From contig NZ_RXNU01000003.1 in NCBI RefSeq assembly GCF_003966225.1, positions 1 to 64,000 of the forward strand: DNA of 64,000 nt, written 5' to 3'. Made by a program: the position numbers and the translations under genes. Shown here piece after piece: positions 28,126 to 38,219 of the stretch; position 1 is the stretch's first letter, and each line of letters begins with the position of its first letter. The notes below the pieces were generated by a model that saw only the letters and a list, made by a program, of their open reading frames with translations, had not been told where the DNA came from and did no database searches. Origin of the DNA: Shewanella canadensis (GTDB taxonomy: Bacteria; Pseudomonadota; Gammaproteobacteria; Enterobacterales; Shewanellaceae).

Positions 28126-28530
28126 CTACTGATGATCATCACTCTTTGGGTAAGGTAGCTTCAGCTGTCCCCAACGAATCACAATGACCGTAGAAGCTAA
28201 TATCAGCGTGGACACGGAAATAGCCAGAATGCGCCAGTCATCCATCGCTTTCATATCTAATATGAGATAACGAGCCAAGGCAACGATGGCAATATAGAGA
28301 GGCATGCGGACAGGAAGCTTTCCTGATTCGGCATAATTTGCCACCATGGCCAAGACTTCTAAATAGATAAACAGTAGCAGTAGGTCGGCAAGTGCGACTC
28401 TTCCTACTTCAAATATATGGTATATCTCTTGCCCAATGGCAACGATCGTTGCAATTGCAATGATGAACAGAACGAAGTGTTCAACCGCTTTAATGCTTTT
28501 TGAACCGTATTGAATGTATCGTTTCCCCAT
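28126..28530 (-). CDS. psiE: Phosphate-starvation-inducible PsiE-family membrane protein
   Basis: 134-aa inner-membrane protein with four hydrophobic helices (HFVLFIIAIATIVAIGQ, ALADLLLLFIYLEVLAMVA, PLYIAIVALARYLIL and ILAISVSTLILASTVIVI), the PsiE layout. The start at 28530 has GAGG five nt upstream; twelve upstream codons in frame are not conserved. A perfect CRP consensus lies about 70 bp before the start. E. coli psiE responds to PhoB and cAMP-CRP, which agrees with this site. The molecular role is unknown. Confidence 0.9.
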   Translation of the reverse strand: MGKRYIQYGSKSIKAVEHFVLFIIAIATIVAIGQEIYHIFEVGRVALADLLLLFIYLEVLAMVANYAESGKLPVRMPLYIAIVALARYLILDMKAMDDWRILAISVSTLILASTVIVIRWGQLKLPYPKSDDHQ

Positions 28531-28593
28531 AAAGACCTCTTTGCGTTTTTTTTGCAATGGTATCAAGTATTCAGAACTGTGCTAACTTATCTG

Positions 28594-28609
28594 TGTGACG
28601 CCATTCACA
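28594..28609. promoter_or_regulatory. CRP-type site upstream of psiE
   Basis: TGTGA-CGCCAT-TCACA is an exact TGTGA-N6-TCACA palindrome. Its centre is 71 bp before the psiE ATG. A minus-strand -10-like AATACT at 28566-28571 would put the site near -41, a class II activator position. A TATAAT on the plus strand at 28620-28625 also lies next to it. Confidence 0.7.
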
Positions 28610-28619
28610 TTAATACCAT

Positions 28620-28823
28620 TATAATACAGTTAGGTAGGGCTATTAGGGCCGAAATTTTTGTGATGAAACTGTTATTAATATAGAAGGCATTAGTATTTTA
28701 ACAAATTGTCGCCGAGGAACTGGGATGGATTTATGGTGGATTCGGAATTTTCTTTAAACGAGCTGGGCGCCAATTCTCGATTCTTTTCTAGTAAAAAATA
28801 TATTGGCGCCCTGTTGTTTTTTG
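28620..28823 (+). ncRNA. Candidate small transcript with 10-codon ORF between psiE and nnrS
   Basis: Plus-strand TATAAT (28620-28625) is followed by GAGGA and a mini-ORF at 28725-28757 encoding MDLWWIRNFL. Then comes a perfect 10-bp stem GGGCGCCAAT/ATTGGCGCCC (28765-28774 with 28802-28811) and TGTTGTTTTTTG. There is no plus-strand gene downstream, so the product would be a terminated RNA of about 190 nt. The hairpin may instead, or also, mark the nnrS 3' end. Prediction only. Confidence 0.35.
28765..28823 (+). terminator. Hairpin with plus-strand T-run downstream of nnrS
   Basis: Perfect 10-bp inverted repeat GGGCGCCAAT/ATTGGCGCCC with a 27-nt AT-rich loop, followed on the plus strand by a T-rich tail. 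On the minus strand, where nnrS is read, no T-run follows the hairpin. Confidence 0.6.
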
Positions 28824-28824
28824 T

Positions 28825-29997
28825 TTAACCGGGTTTACCGTCTACTCGGGCTCTAAGTAAAATCGGGGTATAGTGATAAATGAATATGGCGAAAGAGAGC
28901 ATCCAACAAACGATTGCTGCCTCGAGAAGCGGAAGATAATAACTCATCATTAATCCTGCCAAAATCCGAAATACCGTTGCCAGCACGATGAGTGCGAAGG
29001 CAATCGTCACTATTTTAGGCGGGGTTAAGTTTCTGCCTGTGTGACCTAAAGATACCCTTGCCATCATAGCTAAAATCATCCCTCCTAAGCCACCTAAGGT
29101 GATCCCATGCAAGCCTGCGGAGAAATTCTCACCCGTAGCGATAAGTAATAAGCCTAGCGGAATGAAAAAATAGCTCACATGGAGTGACCATAACAGGGGA
29201 ACGCCTGCTGTATGTCTTCCTCCCCAGCGTGACCATCTTATCAGTAAGATTATCCCGGCAATACCTGCACTTATCTGAATAACGAGTGGCTGTTGAAATA
29301 ATACTGCCAAGATAAGAAAAATAAGGCTGATAAAGGTGATGATTTCGAGCCAAACAATATTCGGGCTCCGTTGCCATTGTGTTGCTCTTTCGGTAAAAAA
29401 TGGAATCACTCTACCGCCTATTAGCGCCACGACTGTAACCATGAGCAATATAGCGCTGTGTAGAGCCGTTTTAGTTAACGCAGGATCATTAGTTAGCAGA
29501 CCGTAATAACTCATCGCATTGACTAACATCAGCATCAATAAAATAGGCACGAAGGCAAAATTTCGCCATTGCTTGACCTTTAATACCGATCTTGCCATCA
29601 AGAGTGCGGTTAATGGAGCAAAGGCCAGATCTATCGCCATGACGACTTCCAGTGATACCCACTCTTTATTAAGAAGCAATACTCTGGGTAACATCCAAAC
29701 CAAGACCAGGATCATAAGGGATTTACCTTTAACTCCCGGTTGTCCGGTCCAGTTTTGTACCGCCGTTAGCAAAAAGCCTGCAATGATGGCAATAACGAAG
29801 CCAAATACCATCTCATGTCCATGCCACCATATTGGATCGCCATGAGGCGAAAACTGAATATGGCCAAAGAAGAAGCCTCCCCAAATGGTGATGGCCATAA
29901 GGCTAAACATGGCACCTAACAGGAAGAAAGGACGAAAGCCTAGTTTAAAAAGTGATAATTTGGGTTGTGTTTGAGTCGGTTCATCGATATTTAACAT
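28825..29997 (-). CDS. nnrS: NnrS family heme-copper membrane protein
   Basis: 390-aa inner-membrane protein with about twelve hydrophobic helices. LGFRPFFLLGA near the start, DPIWWHGHEMVFGFVIAIIAGFLLTAVQNWTG and HGITLGGLGGMILAMMARVSLGHTGR are NnrS signatures, including histidines suited to heme or copper binding. Family members relieve nitric oxide stress and iron-dinitrosyl damage. An NsrR-like site 40 bp upstream supports NO-responsive control. It is a single gene. Confidence 0.94.
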   Translation of the reverse strand: MLNIDEPTQTQPKLSLFKLGFRPFFLLGAMFSLMAITIWGGFFFGHIQFSPHGDPIWWHGHEMVFGFVIAIIAGFLLTAVQNWTGQPGVKGKSLMILVLVWMLPRVLLLNKEWVSLEVVMAIDLAFAPLTALLMARSVLKVKQWRNFAFVPILLMLMLVNAMSYYGLLTNDPALTKTALHSAILLMVTVVALIGGRVIPFFTERATQWQRSPNIVWLEIITFISLIFLILAVLFQQPLVIQISAGIAGIILLIRWSRWGGRHTAGVPLLWSLHVSYFFIPLGLLLIATGENFSAGLHGITLGGLGGMILAMMARVSLGHTGRNLTPPKIVTIAFALIVLATVFRILAGLMMSYYLPLLEAAIVCWMLSFAIFIYHYTPILLRARVDGKPG

Positions 29998-30036
29998 GAC
30001 ACTCTCTAATAACCTAGTAAATATGTCGGGTATTAT

Positions 30037-30059
30037 AAGATGTATTTAAGATGCAAGTA
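30037..30059 (-). promoter_or_regulatory. NsrR-like operator upstream of nnrS
   Basis: AAGATGTATTT (30037-30047), one base, then AGATGCAAGTA (30049-30059). The family consensus as I recall it is AAGATGCATTT-N1-AAATGCATCTT; the halves match at about 10/11 and 7/11. It lies 40 bp before the nnrS start, where a repressor would block transcription. Confidence 0.55.
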
Positions 30060-30190
30060 AATGCTTTTGAATCCTTGAGACGATCTTTTGTTTTTAGGAA
30101 ACTGTTTTTTTAGATACTTTAGTCTTTAAGAAAGTTTTATCTTTAAGCAAGTAAGAGGTGATAGGTGTTATACGGCTTAGTATCAGAAAC

Positions 30191-30218
30191 AAAAAAGCCA
30201 TCATAGTGATGATGGCTT
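30191..30218 (-). terminator. Intrinsic terminator of suhB
   Basis: GCCATCAT/ATGATGGC stem with a 4-nt loop; the minus-strand T-run corresponds to A30191-30196. It lies about 28 nt past the suhB stop. Confidence 0.88.
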
Positions 30219-30245
30219 CATATTTTACAATCTGTTCTGGGGGGA

Positions 30246-31049
30246 TTAACGTTTAAGTGCTTCGCTTAGTAATGGGCGAGCAGTTTTAACGATTATTGAC
30301 GTGGCTTTCGGTGAACCCGCAATAATATTACCCGATGCCATGTAGCCATGGTTACCGGTGAAATCGGTTACAGTACCGCCAGCTTCACGAACAATAAGCT
30401 CGCCTGCTGCGATATCCCAAGGTTTAAGACCAATTTCGAAGAAACCATCTACGCGACCCGCACCAACATAGGCAAGATCGAGTGCGGCAGAACCTGCACG
30501 ACGAACATCGGCACATTGAGTGAAAATTTCAGTAAAAATTTTCATGTAAGTTTCAGTATGCTGCTTGGCTTTGAAAGGGAAGCCAGTAGCGATAATTGCA
30601 TTGCTAAGATCATTTTGCTTAGAAACACGCATACGGAAGTCATTGAACTTTGCGCCTTTACCGCGAACGGCAGAGAAGAGTTCGTCGCGAATTGGGTCAT
30701 ACACAACGGCAACTTCTGTCTTGCCTTTGTATTGAACTGCGATAGAAACCGCAAAGTGTGGGATGCCTTTAACAAAATTGTTGGTGCCATCCAGAGGGTC
30801 TACAATCCATACGTAATCGCTGTTTTCGCCTTTATTCTCACCAGTTTCTTCACCAATGATAGTGTGATCCGGGTAAGACTTACGGATTTGATAAGTAATG
30901 GCAGCTTCAGCTTCTTTATCTACGTTTGTTACGTAGTCATTAATACCTTTCGCTGTAACCTCAACTTTGTCGAGTTCAGCGAAGGCACGTATAATCGTTT
31001 GGCCGGCAGCGCGGGCAGCGCGCACAGCAATAGTCTGCATCGGATGCAT
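30246..31049 (-). CDS. suhB: Inositol-1-monophosphatase SuhB
   Basis: 267-aa magnesium-dependent phosphatase. GEETGE and VWIVDPLDGTNNFVKG are metal and substrate motifs, and PWDIAAGELIVREAGG is the second metal site. The start MHPMQTIAVRAARAAG equals that of E. coli SuhB. In E. coli SuhB also joins rRNA antitermination complexes with NusA and NusG. It is divergent from trmJ, an order conserved in many gammaproteobacteria. Confidence 0.97.
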   Translation of the reverse strand: MHPMQTIAVRAARAAGQTIIRAFAELDKVEVTAKGINDYVTNVDKEAEAAITYQIRKSYPDHTIIGEETGENKGENSDYVWIVDPLDGTNNFVKGIPHFAVSIAVQYKGKTEVAVVYDPIRDELFSAVRGKGAKFNDFRMRVSKQNDLSNAIIATGFPFKAKQHTETYMKIFTEIFTQCADVRRAGSAALDLAYVGAGRVDGFFEIGLKPWDIAAGELIVREAGGTVTDFTGNHGYMASGNIIAGSPKATSIIVKTARPLLSEALKR

Positions 31050-31379
31050 TACAATCCCCTGGATTTTAAAGAACAGATATAAAATAATCGGTGCGTATTA
31101 TACCCCCATGGCCGTAAAGTGCAAGGTCTGTCACCTCGCTAACATCATTGAGTGATGTTGAGCTTCCCGGCATTTGAATTGCTAATTCTAGTGTATCCAG
31201 AAGGTTGCGCGGCAAGTATGTCAATTATTCTCATTTCATCAGCCGTTTTATCGCCATCAAAGCTAAAATATGTATTTGCGGTTGCGGAGAGTTAAATGCT
31301 GAAACCCCTTAGATGTTTTAACAAAAGAGGGCCTGTGATAATATTGTCATTATGTTCTTCTATCAAAGTAAGTAGTTTC
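31050..31379. other. Divergent suhB/trmJ promoter region
   Basis: 330 bp without a gene. It must carry both promoters. The only clear structure is a perfect 7-bp inverted repeat AACATCA-TTGAG-TGATGTT at 31141-31159, possibly an operator. The rest shows nothing I can name. Confidence 0.5.
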
Positions 31380-32144
31380 ATGCTCAGCAATATTCGTGTC
31401 GTACTCGTTGGTACATCTCATCCTGGAAACATAGGTTCCACAGCCCGTGCAATGAAAACCATGGGACTCTCTACATTATATCTTGCCGAACCTCGTGTTG
31501 CGCCCGATGGGCATTCGGTGGCTTTGGCTGCTGGGGCATCAGATATCCTGAAACATGCAGTTACTGTCGATAGCGTCGCAGAAGCCATTGCAGATTGCAG
31601 TCTGGTCATCGCGACCAGTGCACGTAGTCGTACATTAGACTGGCCAATGTTGGAGCCCAGAGAGGCGGGCGAAAAGTTAGTTGCTTCTGCTTTAGCGGGT
31701 CCTGTCGCCATTGTATTTGGCCGTGAAAATAATGGCCTCAGCAATGAAGAACTACAGAAATGTAACTATCATGTCGCGATACCTGCAAACCCGGAATATA
31801 CCTCGCTTAACTTAGCACAAGCGGTGCAGATCATCTGTTATGAAGCGCGTGTGGCTCATCTTGCTCAGGTTAAGCAAGATTTTGAAAATGCCAAACCTGA
31901 AGGCTATGTTGAGCCTGTGTATGAATATCCTTTTGCAAAAGAGCGTGAAAACTTTTTTGGTCACCTCGAAGAGACATTGCTCAATACCGGTTTCATCGTT
32001 AAGCAGCATCCTGGTCAGGTAATGACAAAGTTGCGTCGTCTATTTAGTCGAGCCAGACTGGAAAGGCAAGAGATGAATATCCTGAGAGGGATGTTGACCT
32101 CTATCGATAAAAAAGTGGCACCAAAAGACAATAACGAAGCATAA
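31380..32144 (+). CDS. trmJ: tRNA (cytidine/uridine-32-2'-O)-methyltransferase TrmJ
   Basis: 254-aa SPOUT methyltransferase modifying position 32 of t[23 protein letters not shown], the trefoil-knot motifs [13 protein letters not shown] and [17 protein letters not shown], and the C-terminal [19 protein letters not shown] match E. coli TrmJ. Start set at 31380, where homology begins; the open frame extends 28 codons upstream without similarity. It is 14 bp upstream of cysE, so they are probably co-transcribed. This continues into the isc region, a conserved gamma-proteobacterial order. Confidence 0.96.
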   Translation: MLSNIRVVLVGTSHPGNIGSTARAMKTMGLSTLYLAEPRVAPDGHSVALAAGASDILKHAVTVDSVAEAIADCSLVIATSARSRTLDWPMLEPREAGEKLVASALAGPVAIVFGRENNGLSNEELQKCNYHVAIPANPEYTSLNLAQAVQIICYEARVAHLAQVKQDFENAKPEGYVEPVYEYPFAKERENFFGHLEETLLNTGFIVKQHPGQVMTKLRRLFSRARLERQEMNILRGMLTSIDKKVAPKDNNEA

Positions 32145-32158
32145 GGAACGAGAATCAT

Positions 32159-32980
32159 ATGGGAGTTATCGCTCGACTTAAAGATGATATTGCGTCCATC
32201 TATCATCGAGATCCGGCAGCACATGGTACATTTGAGGTGTTATTAAACTACCCTGGAATGCATGCTATCTGGATCCATAGAGTGAGCCATAAGCTATGGA
32301 AGCGAAAGTGGCGTTTAACCTCCCGTTGTCTCTCTACATTTGCCCGTTGGATGACTGGAATTGAGATCCACCCCGGTGCGACAATCGGTGACCGATTTTT
32401 TATCGACCACGGAATGGGTGTGGTCGTAGGTGAAACTGCTGAGATTGGTCATGATTGTACCCTCTATCATGGTGTCACATTAGGCGGGACCACGTGGCAG
32501 GCAGGCAAACGTCATCCCACCTTAGGGAATAATGTCGTCATCGGAGCGGGCGCTAAAATATTGGGACCTATCACCATGAATGACGGGGCCAGAGTCGGTT
32601 CTAATTCTGTGGTTGTCAAAGATGTCCCAAAAGACACGACGGTCGTGGGTATTCCTGGCCGGGTTGTGTCAACGCCAAATGAAGCCAGTAAAGAAAAGTC
32701 CAAGCGACGAACTGAGATGGCTAAGAAGTATGGCTTCGATGCCTATGCCGTTTCGCCCGATAATCCCGACCCGGTTGCTAACGCGATTGGCCAGATGTTG
32801 GACCACATGCACCTGATGGATTCAAAGGTCCAGGAAGTGTGTCAGGCGGTTCAATCTATGGGCGGCAGTGTGTGCACCGATAAGCTTCCTGAACTTGAAG
32901 TCGATGACTTCAGTGATGTCGAATTAGCCGCTGCACAGAAGCGTAAACAGTCAATTGATGAGTTCGATCCCATAATCTGA
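32159..32980 (+). CDS. cysE: Serine O-acetyltransferase CysE
   Basis: 273-aa enzyme making O-acetylserine from serine and acetyl-CoA for cysteine synthesis. The left-handed beta-helix hexapeptides span about 65-175, with [19 protein letters not shown] holding the catalytic Asp-His and [20 protein letters not shown]. The 100-residue C-terminal tail, longer than the core, is usual in this group. Placement just before iscR gives cysteine supply ahead of the cysteine desulfurase operon. A terminator follows. Confidence 0.97.
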   Translation: MGVIARLKDDIASIYHRDPAAHGTFEVLLNYPGMHAIWIHRVSHKLWKRKWRLTSRCLSTFARWMTGIEIHPGATIGDRFFIDHGMGVVVGETAEIGHDCTLYHGVTLGGTTWQAGKRHPTLGNNVVIGAGAKILGPITMNDGARVGSNSVVVKDVPKDTTVVGIPGRVVSTPNEASKEKSKRRTEMAKKYGFDAYAVSPDNPDPVANAIGQMLDHMHLMDSKVQEVCQAVQSMGGSVCTDKLPELEVDDFSDVELAAAQKRKQSIDEFDPII

Positions 32981-33036
32981 TCTTTTAGTGCGCTAAGTTG
33001 TAAACATTCATTGAATCTTTTAAGAGAAACAGGTTA

Positions 33037-33068
33037 AATACCCCACCAAAGTGGCAGGGTATTTTTTG
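33037..33068 (+). terminator. Intrinsic terminator of trmJ-cysE
   Basis: AATACCC/GGGTATT outer stem with internal GTGG-type pairing, followed by six T. It separates cysE from the isc operon. Confidence 0.8.
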
Positions 33069-33109
33069 CTAATGAATGCCCATTTATACCCTGTCTGGAA
33101 ATAGACTTA

Positions 33110-33159
33110 ATACTTGAGTAAATTATAAGGTCTAATACTTGACTAAAATAGTCAGGTAT
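33110..33159 (+). promoter_or_regulatory. IscR binding sites upstream of iscR
   Basis: 33135-33159 (ATACTTGACTAAAATAGTCA then GGTAT) fits every position of the E. coli type 1 IscR consensus as I recall it (ATASYYGACTRWWWYAGTC and RRSTAT). Immediately upstream, 33110-33134 repeats the left half (ATACTTGAGTA) but not the right. This supports the usual feedback repression of the isc operon by [2Fe-2S]-IscR. Confidence 0.85.
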
Positions 33160-33197
33160 GTTTGAATTCCCTTATGCATTTTTGGGAGCTGGTTGCT

Positions 33198-33659
33198 ATG
33201 AAACTTACATCGAAAGGTCGTTATGCTGTGACAGCCATGTTAGATGTTGCTATGCATTCTACATCGGGTCCAGTGCCATTGGCCGATATTTCTGAGAGCC
33301 AAGGGATCTCTCTTTCCTATCTTGAACAACTTTTCGCAAAACTGAGAAAGCATGGACTGGTTTCAAGTGTTAGGGGCCCGGGTGGAGGTTATCGTCTGGG
33401 TGCCGATGCTGAGGAAATTTCAGTTGGTATGGTCGTACGTGCAGTTGATGAATCCGTCGATGCTACACGTTGTCAGGGACAAGGTAACTGTCAAAGTGGT
33501 ACGCGCTGCCTGACTCACTCGTTATGGGGTGATCTGAGTAAACAAATTTCTGATTTCTTAAATGGGATCAGTCTTGCTGGCCTAATGAATAAACGTGACG
33601 TTCAGTTTATATCGGTTAAGCAAGATGAATTGCAACAGGAACAAAGAGTAACGATATAA
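33198..33659 (+). CDS. iscR: Iron-sulfur cluster regulator IscR
   Basis: 153-aa Rrf2-family repressor/activator. The start [20 protein letters not shown] and the winged helix with [11 protein letters not shown] are typical. Cluster ligands Cys92, Cys98, Cys104 and His107 sit in [16 protein letters not shown] with E. coli numbering. GGGAG is 9 nt before the ATG; twelve upstream in-frame codons are discarded. It heads iscRSUA-hscBA-fdx and its upstream region carries an exact type 1 site. Confidence 0.98.
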   Translation: MKLTSKGRYAVTAMLDVAMHSTSGPVPLADISESQGISLSYLEQLFAKLRKHGLVSSVRGPGGGYRLGADAEEISVGMVVRAVDESVDATRCQGQGNCQSGTRCLTHSLWGDLSKQISDFLNGISLAGLMNKRDVQFISVKQDELQQEQRVTI

Positions 33660-33734
33660 GTTAACTTTGTTATTATTAAATAATTTTTTGTACTTTGTTG
33701 AGCCCTTTTAGAGGCTGTAAGTACGGAGTGTGTG

Positions 33735-34949
33735 ATGAAGCTTCCTATCTATTTAGATTATGCTGCGACAACGCCGGTTGATCCTCGTGTTGCAGAAAAA
33801 ATGATGCAGTGCATGACTATGGACGGCATATTTGGTAACCCTGCGTCTCGTTCTCACCGTTATGGTTGGCAGGCTGAAGAGGCGGTCGATATCGCCCGTA
33901 ATCAAGTTGCTGAGCTGATCAATGCCGATCCGCGAGAAATCGTTTTTACATCGGGTGCAACTGAATCTGACAACTTGGCGATTAAGGGTGTTGCTCATTT
34001 CTACCATAAGAAAGGCAAGCACATCATCACAAGCAAGACAGAACATAAAGCCGTATTGGATACTTGTCGTCAACTGGAGCGTGAAGGTTTCGAAGTGACC
34101 TATCTTGCACCTGAGTCTAATGGTCTTATCCCGCTTGAAACGATCGAAGCTGCGATGCGTGAAGATACCATTCTTGTCAGTATCATGCATGTGAACAACG
34201 AGATCGGTGTTATTCATGATATCGCAGCGATAGGCGAGCTATGTCGTAGCAAGAAGATTATTTTCCATGTCGATGCAGCGCAGAGTGCGGGCAAATTACC
34301 TATCGACGTTCAGTCGATGAAAGTTGATTTGATCTCTATCTCAGCCCACAAGATGTATGGTCCTAAAGGTATCGGAGCACTTTACGTGCGTCGTAAGCCA
34401 CGCATTCGTCTTGAGGCGACTATGCACGGGGGCGGCCATGAGCGTGGTATGCGAAGTGGTACGCTTGCGACTCATCAAATTGTTGGTATGGGTGAAGCGG
34501 CTGCGATAGCAAAAGCTGAAATGACAACAGAGAATGCGCGTATCAGAACCTTACGTGACAGACTTTGGGATGGCGTTAAAGGAATCGAAGAGACTTACAT
34601 TAACGGTGATTTCGAACAGCGCTATTGTGGCAGCTTAAATGCCAGCTTTAACTTCGTTGAAGGTGAGTCATTGATGATGGCGCTGAAAGATCTTGCTGTC
34701 TCATCAGGCTCGGCATGTACATCGGCAAGTTTAGAACCAAGCTACGTGCTAAGAGCACTTGGTTTGAATGATGAAATGGCGCATAGCTCAATTCGTTTCT
34801 CTATCGGTCGTTTTACGACTGAAGAGGAGATCGATCATGCAATTGAGACTATTAACAAGTCAATTGGCGACTTACGGGAGATGTCTCCATTATGGGAGAT
34901 GTTTCAAGATGGTGTTGACCTAGATAAGGTTCAATGGGCACATCATTAA
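33735..34949 (+). CDS. iscS: Cysteine desulfurase IscS
   Basis: 404-aa pyridoxal-phosphate enzyme that takes sulfur from cysteine for clusters, tRNA thiolation and cofactors. The Schiff-base Lys206 in [11 protein letters not shown] and the persulfide Cys328 in SSGSACTS have the same numbers as in E. coli. Start set at ATG 33735 (GGAG 6 nt upstream); a GTG one codon earlier is unlikely. It is the second gene of the isc operon. Confidence 0.98.
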   Translation: MKLPIYLDYAATTPVDPRVAEKMMQCMTMDGIFGNPASRSHRYGWQAEEAVDIARNQVAELINADPREIVFTSGATESDNLAIKGVAHFYHKKGKHIITSKTEHKAVLDTCRQLEREGFEVTYLAPESNGLIPLETIEAAMREDTILVSIMHVNNEIGVIHDIAAIGELCRSKKIIFHVDAAQSAGKLPIDVQSMKVDLISISAHKMYGPKGIGALYVRRKPRIRLEATMHGGGHERGMRSGTLATHQIVGMGEAAAIAKAEMTTENARIRTLRDRLWDGVKGIEETYINGDFEQRYCGSLNASFNFVEGESLMMALKDLAVSSGSACTSASLEPSYVLRALGLNDEMAHSSIRFSIGRFTTEEEIDHAIETINKSIGDLREMSPLWEMFQDGVDLDKVQWAHH

Positions 34950-34985
34950 TCCGGTTAAAACGAATATAGAGAGTGGAGCAGTACC

Positions 34986-35369
34986 ATGGCTTATAGCGAA
35001 AAAGTACTAGAACATTATGAGAACCCTAGAAACGTAGGTTCTTTCGATAAAGATGATCCATCAGTCGTTACCGGTATGGTCGGCGCACCCGCTTGCGGCG
35101 ACGTGATGAAGTTACAGCTAAAGATTGACGAAAATGGCATGATTGAAGATGCCAAGTTTAAGACTTACGGCTGCGGAAGTGCTATTGCATCGAGTTCTCT
35201 TGTTACCGAATGGGTTAAGGGAAAAACTATCGAAGAAGCTGCAGCAATTAAGAATACTGATATTGCAGAAGAGCTTGCATTGCCACCTGTAAAAATTCAT
35301 TGCTCAATTTTGGCTGAAGATGCAATTAAAGCAGCCATCGATGATTATAAGTCAAAGCAAACTAAGTAA
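34986..35369 (+). CDS. iscU: Iron-sulfur scaffold IscU
   Basis: 127-aa scaffold on which the cluster is built. Three conserved cysteines are present ([19 protein letters not shown] and the C-terminal [14 protein letters not shown]), with the Asp after the first. LPPVKIHC is the HscA recognition motif (LPPVK). It lies 36 bp after iscS and 14 bp before iscA. Confidence 0.98.
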   Translation: MAYSEKVLEHYENPRNVGSFDKDDPSVVTGMVGAPACGDVMKLQLKIDENGMIEDAKFKTYGCGSAIASSSLVTEWVKGKTIEEAAAIKNTDIAEELALPPVKIHCSILAEDAIKAAIDDYKSKQTK

Positions 35370-35383
35370 TTTCCGGAGTTAAG

Positions 35384-35707
35384 ATGGCTATAACAATGAC
35401 TCCTGCGGCAGAAGAACGTGTAAAAAGCTTTCTTGTGAGTCGCGGCAAGGGGATTGGATTGCGCTTGGGGCTAAAAACATCAGGTTGCTCTGGTATGGCT
35501 TATATCCTCGAGTTTGTAGATGATTTGAATGATGATGATGAAGTTTATGAAATTGGTGAAGTGAAAATTATTATCGATGCCAAGAGCTTCATCTATCTTC
35601 AGGGTATAGAGCTCGACTTCGTAAAAGAGGGGCTCAATGAAGGTTTTCAGTTTAACAACCCTAATGCAAAAGGGGAGTGTGGCTGTGGTGAGAGTTTCAC
35701 AGTCTAA
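35384..35707 (+). CDS. iscA: A-type iron-sulfur carrier IscA
   Basis: 107-aa carrier with the three expected cysteines: SGCSGM and the C-terminal [24 protein letters not shown] is the family start. It delivers iron or clusters to targets. Third assembly gene of the isc operon. Confidence 0.97.
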   Translation: MAITMTPAAEERVKSFLVSRGKGIGLRLGLKTSGCSGMAYILEFVDDLNDDDEVYEIGEVKIIIDAKSFIYLQGIELDFVKEGLNEGFQFNNPNAKGECGCGESFTV

Positions 35708-35726
35708 CCGTCAAAAGAATTGAGTC

Positions 35727-36251
35727 ATGAACTATTTTGAGCTGTTTAGTTTTACACCTTCCTACGAAATTGATACCGCCTTACTTGCAGAACGCTACCG
35801 CGAACTGCAAAGGGCGGTTCATCCCGATAAGTTTGCTAACTCCAGCGAACAAGATAAACGTATTGCCGTTCAGCGTACCGCCCAGGTAAACGACGGCTTT
35901 TCGACGTTGAAAAATCCAATTTCAAGAGCCGAACATATTCTTGCGTTAAATGGATTTGATCTTCAACACGAGTCGACGACGGTTAAAGATACTCATTTTT
36001 TAATGCAGCAGATGGAATGGCGTGAATCCCTCGAAGATATCGCTCATAGTAGCGATCCCCATGAGATGATTGCCGGACTATACGAGTCATTTTCAGTTTA
36101 TGCTAAGAAGATTGAGCAAGATTTAGCTCCATTGCTTCTAAGCGACTCTGAGGAAGCGCTCTCAAGAGCTGCAGACCTTATTCGAAAATTGAAATTTATG
36201 GCTAAGTTAAACATTGAACTTGAACGTGCGGAAGATGTTCTGTTTGATTAG
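35727..36251 (+). CDS. hscB: J-domain co-chaperone HscB
   Basis: 174-aa co-chaperone of HscA. The N-terminal J domain has the essential HPD in AVHPDKFAN. The C-terminal three-helix domain binds IscU. It brings IscU to HscA for cluster transfer. It sits directly upstream of hscA, as usual. Confidence 0.97.
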   Translation: MNYFELFSFTPSYEIDTALLAERYRELQRAVHPDKFANSSEQDKRIAVQRTAQVNDGFSTLKNPISRAEHILALNGFDLQHESTTVKDTHFLMQQMEWRESLEDIAHSSDPHEMIAGLYESFSVYAKKIEQDLAPLLLSDSEEALSRAADLIRKLKFMAKLNIELERAEDVLFD

Positions 36252-36337
36252 GCTTAGGCATACTTTTCAGTTTGTTAATTATTTTTTATTTGATTAGCTT
36301 TAGCACCATATTGGCTAATACTTAGGTTGGAATTTTT

Positions 36338-38200
36338 ATGGCTCTTTTGCAAATTGCAGAACCTGGACAGACTGCAGCCCCTCATCAACATAGGTTGGCT
36401 GTAGGTATTGATTTAGGTACCACAAACTCACTGGTTGCTGCTGTACGTAGTGGTGTTGCAAATACCCTATCAGATGAGAATGCCCAACATTCACTGCCTT
36501 CGATAGTTCGTTATACCGATACTGGCATCCAAGTCGGTTTTGAAGCCGAGGCACATTCGGCTAAAGACCCACAAAATACTATCGTATCGGTGAAACGTTT
36601 TATGGGCCGAAGTCTTGCCGATATTCAAGCGGGCGTACAAGATCTGCCTTATCATTTCCAAGCCAGTGAAAATGGTCTGCCCTTGTTCGTTACCGAGCAG
36701 GGCACAGTTAATCCAGTTCAAATTTCTTCAGAAATTTTAAAGCCGTTGATTTCAAGGGCTGAAAGCACGCTAGGTGGCGATCTTGAAGGTATTGTCATCA
36801 CGGTTCCGGCTTATTTCGATGATGCTCAACGTCAAGGCACTAAAGATGCGGCAGCTCTGCTAGGGGTGAAAGTATTACGTTTATTAAATGAACCTACAGC
36901 GGCCGCAATCGCATACGGATTAGATTCAGGGCAAGAGGGTGTCATTGCCATCTATGATCTTGGTGGCGGTACCTTCGACATTTCAATTTTAAGGCTCAAT
37001 AAAGGGGTGTTTGAGGTGTTAGCTACCGGTGGTGATTCTGCACTGGGTGGTGATGACTTTGACCACTTGCTACACCATCACCTCCTGCAAGAGTGGCAAC
37101 TCGCTTCTCCATCTGCATCGATTAGTCGACAGTTATTGATTGAAGCAAGACGGGTTAAAGAAGCGTTAACCGATGAGAGCGAAGTGACAGCGACACTTTT
37201 ATTGGATGATGGCGCGACACTCACTCATGTCGTGACAAAATCACTGTTTGACTCTCTTATCACAAGCCTGGTTAAGAAGACGGTTGCCAGTTGTCGTCGT
37301 GCACTTCGTGATGCAGGAATTAAAGCGGATGAGGTGCTTGAAACCGTCTTAGTTGGTGGTTCGACAAGAGTGCCATTGGTCAGAGAACTCGTCGAAGGCT
37401 TCTTTGGTAAAACGCCATTGACTTCTATCGACCCAGACCGGGTTGTGGCAATCGGTGCGGCAATTCAGGCTGATATTTTAGTGGGTAACAAGCCTGAGTC
37501 AGACCTCTTATTACTCGATGTTCTCCCTCTGTCACTGGGTATCGAGACCATGGGAGGCTTAGTCGAAAAGGTGGTTTCACGTAACACGACAATTCCTGTG
37601 GCTAAAGCGCAAGAATTTACTACCTTTAAAGATGGTCAAACCGCTATGGCATTCCATGTCGTACAGGGGGAGCGGGAATTGGTCGATGACTGCCGCTCTC
37701 TGGCGCGTTTTACTTTGAAGGGGATCCCGCCATTGGCTGCGGGCGCTGCACATATTCGTGTCACCTTCCAAGTCGATGCTGATGGTTTATTGAGTGTGAC
37801 GGCGATGGAGAAATCCACGGGTGTGCAATCCAGCATCCAGGTTAAGCCCTCTTTTGGCTTAACAGATGAAGAGATCGGGTCCATGTTGAAGGATTCTATG
37901 GCGAATGCAAAAGAAGATATCACTCGTCGTATGCTTGCAGAACAGCAAGTAGAAGCTGCAAGGGTACTCGAGACGTTAAGTGCCGCATTGGCGAAGGATA
38001 GTGAGCTGTTAACGGCTGACGAACGTAATGCGATTGAACAGAGCATGGCTGTATTGGTTGAAGTTGGTACTCAGGATGATGCCGATGCGATTGAAAAAGC
38101 CATCGAAGCATTAGATGCTAGCACGCAAGATTTTGCGGCTAAGCGTATGGATAACTCTATTAGATTGGCATTAAAAGGCCAGTCAGTTGATAGTATTTAG
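36338..38200 (+). CDS. hscA: Hsp70-type chaperone HscA
   Basis: 620-aa specialised Hsp70. The ATPase domain has [27 protein letters not shown] and [14 protein letters not shown]; the substrate domain (about 390-510) binds the LPPVK motif of IscU. It drives cluster release from IscU. It is 86 bp after hscB and 19 bp before fdx. Confidence 0.98.
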   Translation: MALLQIAEPGQTAAPHQHRLAVGIDLGTTNSLVAAVRSGVANTLSDENAQHSLPSIVRYTDTGIQVGFEAEAHSAKDPQNTIVSVKRFMGRSLADIQAGVQDLPYHFQASENGLPLFVTEQGTVNPVQISSEILKPLISRAESTLGGDLEGIVITVPAYFDDAQRQGTKDAAALLGVKVLRLLNEPTAAAIAYGLDSGQEGVIAIYDLGGGTFDISILRLNKGVFEVLATGGDSALGGDDFDHLLHHHLLQEWQLASPSASISRQLLIEARRVKEALTDESEVTATLLLDDGATLTHVVTKSLFDSLITSLVKKTVASCRRALRDAGIKADEVLETVLVGGSTRVPLVRELVEGFFGKTPLTSIDPDRVVAIGAAIQADILVGNKPESDLLLLDVLPLSLGIETMGGLVEKVVSRNTTIPVAKAQEFTTFKDGQTAMAFHVVQGERELVDDCRSLARFTLKGIPPLAAGAAHIRVTFQVDADGLLSVTAMEKSTGVQSSIQVKPSFGLTDEEIGSMLKDSMANAKEDITRRMLAEQQVEAARVLETLSAALAKDSELLTADERNAIEQSMAVLVEVGTQDDADAIEKAIEALDASTQDFAAKRMDNSIRLALKGQSVDSI

Positions 38201-38219
38201 ATAAGAGATAGGTAAAGCG

